Origin: Microvirga flavescens
GTDB lineage: Bacteria; Pseudomonadota; Alphaproteobacteria; Rhizobiales; Beijerinckiaceae
Assembly (NCBI RefSeq): GCF_003290125.1
Contig: NZ_QMKH01000005.1
Span: 124,001 to 188,000, forward strand
Reading direction: 5' to 3'
Length of the DNA: 64,000 nucleotides
The notes under the pieces were generated by a model. It was given only the letters and a program-made list of their open reading frames with translations. It was not told the origin of the DNA and did not search any database. Made by a program: the position numbers and the translations under genes. Shown here piece after piece: positions 34,734 to 42,471 of the stretch. How positions within the stretch are numbered: position 1 is the first letter of the stretch; the number at the start of each line of letters is the position of its first letter.

Positions 34734-35662
34734 ACCCGCTCCAGCACCAGAAGGAGGCCGGGAACCGGCTCGCCCCGGTCCTCCCGGCTCGAAACCTCTT
34801 CGCAGAGTGTGACGGTGAAGCCTGCCGCTTCGGCTAGCCCGCGCAGATAGGCTTCGCTGTGGGCATAGCGCGCATCGCTTCCAAGGATGAAGCCTTCGCC
34901 CTTGTAAGCCTGCACCGTGAAGGCGAAGAGGCCCGAGCTTTTGAGAACGCGATGCGCCTCGCGAAAGGCGACCTCGAGCGCGCCCATGTAGACGAACACA
35001 TCCGCCGCAACGACGAGCCCAGCTTCAGCCTTTGCCCGGGTTTGAAGAAAAGCAACAAGTTCGGCCTCATGCAGGGCCGCATAAAGCCCCGCGCGCCGCG
35101 CCATCTCCAGCATGCGCGGCGAGAGGTCGACGCCCTCGATGGAGCCGCACACTCCCTCGAGCGCCCGAGCCATCAGGCCGGTGCCGCAGCCAAGATCGAG
35201 AACATGCGCGAAGGTCAAGGGCCGGCCCAGAGCGGCGCAGACACGCTTCAAGGCGTCCGCGATGAGTTCCGGGCCGCGATAGGCGAGGCTTTTGGTGAGG
35301 TGCGTATCGAATTTCGGCGCGTATTCGTCAAACAGCGCGCGCACATAGCCGTCAGTGATCGCCTCTTCCAGCGGCAGAGCCCCGAGCCTCGCGAGATCGA
35401 GCCGGACGCCCAACGAATCTTCAGGCTCCAGGCTTAAGGCCTGCCGCAGGGCCTCAATGGCTCCCTCCTGCTCACCAAGGGCGGCACTCGCACGGCCAAG
35501 CAAGGCATGCGCGGCGGCAAAGCGCGGCGCAATCTCCAGCACCTGCCGCGCCAGATCGGCGGCAGCCTCGAAGTCCTTCTCGTCGAAGGCGGCACGGGCA
35601 TATTCATAGCGGCGGTCGGCCAGAAGATCGCCGGAGGAACGCAAGGTCGAAGATAAAGACAT
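34730..35662 (-). CDS. TPR-containing class I SAM-dependent methyltransferase
   Basis: About 310 aa. N-terminal tetratricopeptide repeats (about 20-90, ARAAFDEKDFEAAADLARQV and LLGRASAALGEQEGAIEALR) precede a methyltransferase domain with the SAM motif HVLDLGCGTGLMARALEG (about 155-172) and VDLSPRMLEMAR. The region between (YVRALFDEYAPKFDTHL) is typical of the TPR-methyltransferase group related to BioC-like enzymes. Substrate unknown. ATG 35662 is preferred; a GTG at 35689 would add nine residues, and neither has a clear ribosome-binding site. Divergent from the exonuclease gene. Confidence 0.8.
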   Translation of the reverse strand: MSLSSTLRSSGDLLADRRYEYARAAFDEKDFEAAADLARQVLEIAPRFAAAHALLGRASAALGEQEGAIEALRQALSLEPEDSLGVRLDLARLGALPLEEAITDGYVRALFDEYAPKFDTHLTKSLAYRGPELIADALKRVCAALGRPLTFAHVLDLGCGTGLMARALEGVCGSIEGVDLSPRMLEMARRAGLYAALHEAELVAFLQTRAKAEAGLVVAADVFVYMGALEVAFREAHRVLKSSGLFAFTVQAYKGEGFILGSDARYAHSEAYLRGLAEAAGFTVTLCEEVSSREDRGEPVPGLLLVLERV

Positions 35663-35766
35663 GACTTTTGCATGAAAGACGAAAGACACGCTGTCAACGG
35701 GCGTGCCCGCAGGCAGATCGCGGACAAGGCTGAAAAGCCCGCCTGATTTCCTATATCTTGAACGCT

Positions 35767-36825
35767 ATGGCTCTGCGCTCCACCGACATCCTGACCCAGA
35801 CCCCGCAGGGGCTTTATTGCCCTCTCGGCGATTTTCACATCGATCCGGTCCGCCCCGTCACGCGCGCGCTGATCACGCACGGCCATTCGGACCACGCCCG
35901 TGCCGGCCACGCCGCCGTTCTGGCGACGCGGGAGACGCTGCGCATCATGGCCGTGCGTTACGGCGAGGATTTCGCCGACACGACGGAAGAGGTGGAGCTT
36001 GGCGAGCCGATGCGCATCGGCAGCGTCTCGGTGCGCTTTGCCCCCGCCGGTCATGTGCTCGGCTCGGCGCAGATCGTCATTGAGGCAGGCGGCACACGCG
36101 TCGTCGTCTCCGGCGACTACAAGCGCACGGAGGACCCGACCTGCACACCTTTCGAGGTCGTCCCCTGCGATGTCTTCATCACGGAGGCGACATTCGGCCT
36201 GCCGGTCTTCCGACACCCACCAGCGCGCGAGGAAGTGCGCAAGCTCCTGAACTCCGTCTCGCTCTTTTCCGAGCGCACGCACATGGTGGGAGCCTATCCA
36301 CTCGGCAAGGCGCAGCATGTCATCGCGCTGCTTCGGGAGGAAGGCTACGACGCGCCGATCTATCTTCACGGCGCGATGGAACGATTGACCTATCTCTACA
36401 AGAGCGAGGGCGTTTCGCTTGGCGAAACGCCGCTCGTCGGCGATCTGCCGCGTACGGAATTTGCGGGCGCCATCGTGTTGTGTCCACCGTCCTCCCTTCA
36501 GGATCGCTGGTCAAGGCGATTTCCCGATCCTGTTTCCGCCTTCGCCTCAGGCTGGATGCGCGTGCGCGCCCGCGCGCGCCAGAAAGGCGTGGAGCTTCCT
36601 CTCGTGATCTCGGACCACGCGGATTGGGACGATCTCTGCCGCACCATCCGCGAAACGGGCGCGGGCGAAGTCTGGGTCACGCACGGACAGGAGGATGCGC
36701 TGGTGCATTGGTGCCTGCAGCAAGGCATCAAGGCGCGCCCTCTGCACATGCTCGGTTATGGCGATGAAGGAGAGGCGGAGGATACGGCGCAGGCTGCCGA
36801 AACAAGCGAGGCGGGCGCATCATGA
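35767..36825 (+). CDS. Ligase-associated metallo-beta-lactamase exonuclease PdeE
   Basis: 352-aa MBL-fold DNA exonuclease of the SNM1/Artemis-related bacterial group. Metal-binding THGHSDHARAGH (about 37-48), GHVLGSAQIVIE, the Asp of SGDYKRTEDPT and a C-terminal SDHADWDDL are visible. In the P. putida cluster the homologous Exo is a DNA 5' end-processing nuclease. The stop overlaps the ligase start as ATGA, and yjbQ is coupled in the same manner, so all three form one operon. A TTG at 35758 is possible, but ATG 35767 is preferred. Confidence 0.88.
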   Translation: MALRSTDILTQTPQGLYCPLGDFHIDPVRPVTRALITHGHSDHARAGHAAVLATRETLRIMAVRYGEDFADTTEEVELGEPMRIGSVSVRFAPAGHVLGSAQIVIEAGGTRVVVSGDYKRTEDPTCTPFEVVPCDVFITEATFGLPVFRHPPAREEVRKLLNSVSLFSERTHMVGAYPLGKAQHVIALLREEGYDAPIYLHGAMERLTYLYKSEGVSLGETPLVGDLPRTEFAGAIVLCPPSSLQDRWSRRFPDPVSAFASGWMRVRARARQKGVELPLVISDHADWDDLCRTIRETGAGEVWVTHGQEDALVHWCLQQGIKARPLHMLGYGDEGEAEDTAQAAETSEAGAS

Positions 36826-38537
36826 ACCGCTTCGCCGCCCTCCTCGACCGTCTCGCCTACGAACCGCGCCGCAACGCCAAACTGCGACTGCTCGTCGATT
36901 ACTTCCGCCACACGCCCGATCCCGATCGTGGCTACGCGCTTGCCGCGATGACCGATGCGCTGATGTTCCAGGGGGCCAAGCCCGGCCTGATCCGGGGGCT
37001 GGTGGAAGAGCGGGTCGATCCGGTGTTGTTTCGCATGTCCTATCATTATGTGGGCGACCTTGCCGAAACGACGGCGCTGATCTGGCCCGCACCGCAAGAA
37101 GTTTCATCCACGCCCGACGCGCCGCCCCGACCCGGCCACAACAATCCGCCCACGCATGTGCCGACGCTTGGCGAAGTCGTTGAGGCGTTGTCCAGCACCG
37201 GCAAGAGCGAACTGCCCGCGCGCATCGCAGGCTGGCTCGACGCACTGGATGAAACAGGGCGCTGGGCGCTGCTCAAGCTCATCACGCGCGAATTGCGCGT
37301 CGGCGTTTCGGCGCGGCTTGCGAAGACCGCCGTCGCGCAACTCGGCGGAGTCGATGCGGATGAAGTCGAGCTTCTGTGGCATGGCCTCGAAGCGCCCTAT
37401 GAAAACCTGTTCGCCTGGGTGGAAGGGCGCGGCCCAAAACCTGAATCGAAAAACCCCGCGCCGTTTCGCCCGCCGATGCTCGCTCACCCCATCGAGGATG
37501 AGGATTTCGGGAAATTCACCGCCACCGACTTCGTCGCCGAATGGAAATGGGACGGCATTCGCCTGCAGGCCGCGGCGGGTCGCGCGCCCGACGGGCGCAT
37601 GGTGCGGCGGATCTACTCGCGCACGGGCGATGATGTCTCGCGTGCCTTTCCCGATCTCGTCGAGGCTCTCGATTTCGATGGCGCGCTCGATGGCGAACTC
37701 CTGATCGTGCGCGACGGCCTCGTGCAAAGTTTCAACGTTTTGCAGCAGCGCCTGAACCGCAAGAGCGTGACCGCAAAATTGCTGACGGAGTTTCCCGCGC
37801 ATTTCCGCGTCTACGATCTTCTCGCCGAAGGCGGAGAGGACTTACGCGATCTTCCCTTCCTCCAACGCCGTCAACGGCTCGAAGTACTCGTCAGCCGCAT
37901 CGCGCATCCACGCATCGATCTCTCCCCGATGGTTTCCTTTGCTTCGTGGGAGGCTCTTGCCGCCGCGCGTGCAAATCCGGCCTCGGTCGGCGCAGGTCCC
38001 GATGCCGAGGCCATCGAGGGCTGCATGATCAAGCGGGCCGACAGCCCCTATCTACCAGGGCGGCCCAAAGGATATTGGTACAAGTGGAAGCGCGATCCCT
38101 ATCTCGTCGATGCGGTGATGATGTATGGGCAGCGCGGTCACGGGAAACGTTCGTCGTTCTATTCCGATTACACCTTCGGCGTCTGGCGCACGGGGCCTGA
38201 AGGCGACGAGTTGGTCCCCGTCGGCAAGGCTTATCACGGCTTCACGGATGAGGAGCTGGCGCAGCTCGACCGCTATGTCCGCAACCACACGGTCAACCGC
38301 TTCGGCCCCGTGCGCGAGGTGGAATACGGTAAGGATCGCGGGCTCGTTCTCGAAGTGGCGTTCGAGGGGCTGCAGCGTTCGACGCGCCACAAGTCGGGGG
38401 TCGCGATGCGCTTTCCGCGCATCAACCGCATCCGCTGGGACAAGCCCGCCGCCGAGGCGGACCGCATCGAAACACTGGAAAGAATTCTAGCGAGGGGCGA
38501 AGAGGAAACCTATCCGCTGGAGGACCGCGAGACATGA
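36822..38537 (+). CDS. ATP-dependent DNA ligase of the four-gene repair set
   Basis: 571-aa ATP-dependent ligase sealing nicked DNA. An N-terminal alpha-helical DNA-binding domain (about 1-200) precedes the nucleotidyltransferase core with the adenylated Lys242 in EWKWDGIRLQ, motif III DGELLIVRDG, motif IV IEGCMIKRADSPYLPG and motif V YWYKWKRDP, then an OB domain ending FPRINRIRWDKP. Length and layout match the Lig encoded with Lhr-Core, MPE and Exo. A segment at about 95-120 is low complexity and proline-rich. Coupled by ATGA overlaps to both neighbours. Confidence 0.9.
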   Translation: MNRFAALLDRLAYEPRRNAKLRLLVDYFRHTPDPDRGYALAAMTDALMFQGAKPGLIRGLVEERVDPVLFRMSYHYVGDLAETTALIWPAPQEVSSTPDAPPRPGHNNPPTHVPTLGEVVEALSSTGKSELPARIAGWLDALDETGRWALLKLITRELRVGVSARLAKTAVAQLGGVDADEVELLWHGLEAPYENLFAWVEGRGPKPESKNPAPFRPPMLAHPIEDEDFGKFTATDFVAEWKWDGIRLQAAAGRAPDGRMVRRIYSRTGDDVSRAFPDLVEALDFDGALDGELLIVRDGLVQSFNVLQQRLNRKSVTAKLLTEFPAHFRVYDLLAEGGEDLRDLPFLQRRQRLEVLVSRIAHPRIDLSPMVSFASWEALAAARANPASVGAGPDAEAIEGCMIKRADSPYLPGRPKGYWYKWKRDPYLVDAVMMYGQRGHGKRSSFYSDYTFGVWRTGPEGDELVPVGKAYHGFTDEELAQLDRYVRNHTVNRFGPVREVEYGKDRGLVLEVAFEGLQRSTRHKSGVAMRFPRINRIRWDKPAAEADRIETLERILARGEEETYPLEDRET

Positions 38538-38992
38538 AACCGCTCGACATCGAACCCCTGACCGAGGGCAGCGTGACCCAGCAGGCATCCGGACGGCTCG
38601 TGGTCGAAACCAGCGGGCAGGGTTTCACCGATCTCACGGAGGCAGCCTCGCGCTGGGTCTTTTCGACCGGAATCCTGCACGGCCTGCTCACGGTGTTCTG
38701 CCGCCATACCTCGGCCTCGCTCCTCATTCAGGAAAACGCCGATCCGGACGTGCGGGCCGATCTTCTGACCGCCCTCGACCGCCTTGCGCCACGAGAGGTG
38801 GGATATCTCCACACAACCGAAGGCCCGGACGACATGCCGGCCCATATCCGGGCCATGATGACCGCCACCAGCCTGAGCATCCCCGTTCTCGAAGGCCAGA
38901 TGGCCTTAGGCTCCTGGCAGGGGCTTTATCTTGTCGAACACCGCGATCGGCCTCATAATCGCGAAGTCGTTTTTTACCTGATCGGAGCCTAA
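38534..38992 (+). CDS. YjbQ/UPF0047 family protein (secondary thiamine-phosphate synthase)
   Basis: 152-aa single-domain protein of the YjbQ family: HGLLTVFCRHTSASLLIQEN (about 48-67), ENADPDVRADLL and LGSWQGLYLVEHRD near the C terminus. Family members have weak thiamine-phosphate synthase activity in vitro; their real function is unsettled. Its ATG overlaps the ligase TGA, placing it as the last gene of the exonuclease-ligase operon. Confidence 0.88.
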   Translation: MKPLDIEPLTEGSVTQQASGRLVVETSGQGFTDLTEAASRWVFSTGILHGLLTVFCRHTSASLLIQENADPDVRADLLTALDRLAPREVGYLHTTEGPDDMPAHIRAMMTATSLSIPVLEGQMALGSWQGLYLVEHRDRPHNREVVFYLIGA

Positions 38993-39090
38993 CCCTGCGG
39001 AAAGACTTGCGCTTTTTCCGTGGAATGGTCATGGCTAAAGTCCCCTGCTTGCCATCGGGTGCAGGTTGCGGGTAAGCCTCAGGAGGCTGC

Positions 39091-39777
39091 GTGGGAGAAG
39101 ACAGGGTGCAGGGTCAAAACACCACGATCGTGATCGCGGACGACCATCCGCTGTTTCGCGGCGCATTGAGGCAGGCGATCGGTTCGGTCCTGTCCAAGGC
39201 GCGCGTGATCGAGTCGAGCGGGATGGAGGAGTTGGGCGCGCTCCTTAGCACCGCACGGGATGTCGATCTCATTCTCCTCGATCTGACTATGCCCGGCGTC
39301 CAGGGTTTTTCCGGCCTTCTTTCGCTGCGCGCGCAATATCCTGAAATTCCGGTGGTGATTGTCTCGGCCAACGAGGAAGCGACCGTGATCCGCCGTGCGA
39401 TGGAATTCGGCGCATTCGGTTTCATTCCGAAATCCGTCAATGTGGACAGCATCGGCAGCGCCATCGAGGCGGTTCTGGCCGGCGACACCTGGACTCCGCC
39501 CGATGTCGACCTGACGGCGGCGGAGGACAAGGAAACCGCCGACCTCGTCCGCCGTCTCGGAACCCTCACCCCGCAGCAGGTGCGGGTGCTCGCCATGCTC
39601 TCCGAGGGCCTGCTCAACAAGCAGATCGCCTACGAGCTCGGCGTGTCGGAAGCCACGGTGAAGGCCCACGTTTCGGCCATTCTCGACAAGCTCGGCGTCG
39701 ACAGCCGCACCCAGGCCGTGATCGCGGCCTCCAAGATCGGCGTGACCCAGCGCCCCTCCCCGGCCAGCGCCGAGTGA
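39091..39777 (+). CDS. NarL/LuxR-type response regulator (CrbR/AgmR-like)
   Basis: 228-aa two-domain regulator. Receiver (about 11-128) with acidic IADDHP, phospho-acceptor Asp64 in LILLDLTMPG and Lys in GFIPKSV; LuxR HTH (about 160-220) with LTPQQVRVLAMLSEGLLNKQ and SEATVKAHVSAILDKLGVDS. GTG start with AGGAGG four bases upstream. It is an orphan: no kinase adjoins. Its type is that of CrbR, the partner of SSS-STAC-kinase hybrids like the one at 14019, so a functional pair is possible. Monocistronic; converges with the esterase. Confidence 0.87.
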   Translation: MGEDRVQGQNTTIVIADDHPLFRGALRQAIGSVLSKARVIESSGMEELGALLSTARDVDLILLDLTMPGVQGFSGLLSLRAQYPEIPVVIVSANEEATVIRRAMEFGAFGFIPKSVNVDSIGSAIEAVLAGDTWTPPDVDLTAAEDKETADLVRRLGTLTPQQVRVLAMLSEGLLNKQIAYELGVSEATVKAHVSAILDKLGVDSRTQAVIAASKIGVTQRPSPASAE

Positions 39778-39820
39778 ACGAAAGGCGCGCCGAACGGGCA
39801 CGCCCTCCACTCTTTCAGTC

Positions 39821-40762
39821 TCAGAGCTTTTCGATGAACGCGTCGATCCGCGACAATGCGGCTTCCGAAAGCGCGCTGTCGAAGCGGATGAAGACGTGCG
39901 AGCCGCCCGGCCAGACGGCGAGATCCGCCGCATTGCCCTCCCGCGCCCAGCGCGCCGCCATGAACAGCGTGTCGTCGATCAGAAGATCCCGCGTGCCGAC
40001 CGAGAACAGGGCCGGCGGCAGGCCGGTGAGATCGGCATAAAGCGGGGAGATATCCGGATCGCGACGGTCGGCATCCGGACCGCAGAAATTGTCCGTGAAC
40101 ATGCGGATGTCGCGGGTGTTGAGGATCAGCTTCTCGGCGCCCCAACGAACCACGCTCGGCGTCATTGAGAGATCGTAGCACCCGGCGAAAAGGTTCGCGC
40201 CCCGGAAGGGCTTGAGGCCGTGCTTGTCCCGCAGGCGCAGGATCGTCACCGCCGAGAGATGTGCGCCCGCCGATTCGCCCCCGATGAACAGGCGGTCCGT
40301 GCCGAACCGCCCCTGCGCCTCGCGCAGGAACCAGAGGGCCGCGGCCTCGCAATCGTCCGGTCCGGCCGGATAGGGATTTTCCGGCGCCAGCCGGTACTCG
40401 ACCGACACCACCGCAAGGCCGGAGCGTTCCGCCAAACGGTCGAGCCAGGGGTCCTGCTCGTCCGCGGTGCCGAAGGTCCAGCCGCCGCCGTGGACATGGA
40501 AATAGGCCCCGCGCGGGTTCTCGGGGGCAATGATCCGCAAGGAAATCGGCCCGCGCGGCCCATCGATGGTCTCGACCTTTGCCCGCTTGCTCAGCGGCAT
40601 CGGCGGGAAGGGGCCCAGCCCCTGGGCGCGGCGCTCGCGCACGACGGCGGGCGGAATGGACCACTGGTCCGGCAGGCCCTTCAACCGCTCGATGATATAG
40701 GCGTTCTGCGCCTTGATTTCCTCGCTGATAGCGGCGGGGTCGAAGAGAGTATGATCGATCAT
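39821..40762 (-). CDS. Alpha/beta hydrolase, hormone-sensitive-lipase-type esterase
   Basis: 313-aa esterase of bacterial family IV (HSL). Oxyanion-hole HGGGWTFG (about 90-97), nucleophile Ser in FIGGESAGAHLS, the acidic residue in the region of GTRDLLIDD and a C-terminal GGSHVFIRF His are all present. Substrates of the family are short-chain acyl esters and lactones; the natural one here is unknown. Soluble, no signal peptide. Divergent from the DUF6460 gene. Confidence 0.87.
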   Translation of the reverse strand: MIDHTLFDPAAISEEIKAQNAYIIERLKGLPDQWSIPPAVVRERRAQGLGPFPPMPLSKRAKVETIDGPRGPISLRIIAPENPRGAYFHVHGGGWTFGTADEQDPWLDRLAERSGLAVVSVEYRLAPENPYPAGPDDCEAAALWFLREAQGRFGTDRLFIGGESAGAHLSAVTILRLRDKHGLKPFRGANLFAGCYDLSMTPSVVRWGAEKLILNTRDIRMFTDNFCGPDADRRDPDISPLYADLTGLPPALFSVGTRDLLIDDTLFMAARWAREGNAADLAVWPGGSHVFIRFDSALSEAALSRIDAFIEKL

Positions 40763-40852
40763 GGGAAGGTACGGGTTGCGTTCGTTTCCTGTGCTTGCGA
40801 TGAAGCATGCGCGGGCGCTCCGGTCCAGAGCGCTTTTGGGAGGAGTGAGGCG

Positions 40853-41116
40853 ATGTCCAACATGAACCGGTTTCTCGGCGGCTCGCCGGCCTCCGTCCTT
40901 GCCAAGCTGATCTTTCTCTCCCTCCTCGTCGGGGCCTTCATGGCCTTCCTAAACGTTACGCCCCTCGGGCTGATCGAAGGCCTGTTCGACTGGATCCAGG
41001 CGGTTCTGAACGTGAGCCTCGACACGGTGAAGGAGGTTGGCCGCTGGATACTGTATGGCGCGATCATCGTCGTGCCGCTCTGGTTTTTCGTGCGCCTTTT
41101 CGACAGGGGCCGCTGA
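40853..41116 (+). CDS. DUF6460-like small membrane protein
   Basis: 87-aa protein with two hydrophobic segments (about 14-34 and 64-82) joined by an amphipathic stretch, matching the small Hyphomicrobiales DUF6460 layout (SPASVLAKLIFLSLLVGAFM and YGAIIVVPLWFFVRLF). Function unknown. ATG 40853 is well placed after AGGAGTGAGG. The MATE gene begins three bases after its stop, so the two are probably translated from one transcript. Confidence 0.78.
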   Translation: MSNMNRFLGGSPASVLAKLIFLSLLVGAFMAFLNVTPLGLIEGLFDWIQAVLNVSLDTVKEVGRWILYGAIIVVPLWFFVRLFDRGR

Positions 41117-41118
41117 TC

Positions 41119-42471
41119 ATGGACGGTTCGGCTTCTATGCGCATCGAAGTCTCTCATAAGCGGGTGCTCGCCCTCGCCCTGCCGATGACGCTCTCGCATG
41201 TGACGACGCCGCTGCTCGGCCTCGTCGACGCGACAGTGATCGGGCGGCTCGGCGAAGCGCATCTTTTGGGAGCGGTCGCGCTCGGCGCGGTGGTGTTCGA
41301 CTTCGTGTTCTGGAGCTTCGGCTCCCTTCGCATGGCCACCGCCGGCCTGACCGCGCAGGCGGTCGGCGCTGGCAATCGCCACGAGATTGACACCACCCTT
41401 GCACGGGCGCTCGTCGTCGCCATCGTCGCCGGGCTCATCCTCATCGCCCTGCAATGGCCCATCGGCATGGCCACGTTTTCGCTCGCGGGAGCAAGCGAAA
41501 ACGTCACGAGCGCGCTCTCCATCTATTTCTTCCTGCGTATTTGGGCGGCGCCCTTCACACTCGCGAACTATGTCATCCTCGGCTCGACACTGGGGCGCGG
41601 GAGAACCGATCTCGGGCTGCTTTTGCAGGTGGCCATCAATGTCGCCAATATTATCCTGACATCTGTCCTTGTTCTCGTCTTCGAGTTCGGCGTCGCGGGC
41701 GCTGCCATCGGCACGGCGCTCGCTGAGGTCATCGGCGTGGGGCTCGGCATTGTCGTGCTGCGCCGCATCGGCTCCAACCCGTTCGCCGTTGCGCGCAGCG
41801 AGGTTCTGAACCGGGCCGCGATGTTCCAGACGCTCGCGATCAATCGCGACATCATGATCCGCAACGTCGCGCTCATTCTCGCGTTCTCGATCTTCACCGC
41901 GCTCGGCGCGCGCGCAGGAGATGTAACGCTTGCGGCGAACGCGGTTCTCTACAACCTCTTCCTCATCGGCGGTTATTTCCTCGACGGCTTCGCCACGGCG
42001 GCGGAAACGCTGTGCGGGCAAAGCCTCGGTGCGCGCGACGAGCGCAGCTTCCGGCGGGCGGTGTCCTTGAGCCTTGGCTGGTGCTTCGGCTTCGGCCTTG
42101 CGGCGTCCGCAATCTTCCTCGTCGGCGGCGACTGGTTCATCGATTTCGTGACCACCAATCCCGATGTGCGTGCCTACGCCAAGCAATACCTGATCTTTGC
42201 CGCCGCCACGCCGTTCGTCGGCGCATTCGCCTTCGCGTATGATGGGATCTATGCCGGAGCGACATGGACGCAGGCGATGCGCAATCTCATGCTGATCGCT
42301 CTTGCGGCCTACAGCCTCGTTCTTTTGTCCGTCGGCAGCCTTGGCAATGCAGGGCTCTGGATCGCGCTTCTCGCCTTCCTCGGCACGAGAGGAATCGGAC
42401 AAGCCTTGCTGAGCCAACGGCTGACGCGGCAGGCCTTCGGCGCTTCACGCACGCCCGCCATGGCCGCCTAA
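41119..42471 (+). CDS. MATE-family efflux transporter (DinF type)
   Basis: 450-aa multidrug and toxic-compound extrusion protein with about 12 TM helices. N-terminal ALPMTLSHVTTPLLGLVDAT and the second-half DGFATAAETLCGQSLGARD are typical of DinF-like members. It exports organic compounds in exchange for H+ or Na+; the substrate is unknown. The stop overlaps the opposite GGDEF-EAL gene in a shared CTAA. Confidence 0.9.
   Translation: MDGSASMRIEVSHKRVLALALPMTLSHVTTPLLGLVDATVIGRLGEAHLLGAVALGAVVFDFVFWSFGSLRMATAGLTAQAVGAGNRHEIDTTLARALVVAIVAGLILIALQWPIGMATFSLAGASENVTSALSIYFFLRIWAAPFTLANYVILGSTLGRGRTDLGLLLQVAINVANIILTSVLVLVFEFGVAGAAIGTALAEVIGVGLGIVVLRRIGSNPFAVARSEVLNRAAMFQTLAINRDIMIRNVALILAFSIFTALGARAGDVTLAANAVLYNLFLIGGYFLDGFATAAETLCGQSLGARDERSFRRAVSLSLGWCFGFGLAASAIFLVGGDWFIDFVTTNPDVRAYAKQYLIFAAATPFVGAFAFAYDGIYAGATWTQAMRNLMLIALAAYSLVLLSVGSLGNAGLWIALLAFLGTRGIGQALLSQRLTRQAFGASRTPAMAA

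Noticed and set aside
38998..39020. Terminator between yjbQ and the response-regulator gene
   Set aside because: CGGAAA / TTTCCG is only a 6-bp stem with a 11-nt loop and no following T-run; too weak to list.
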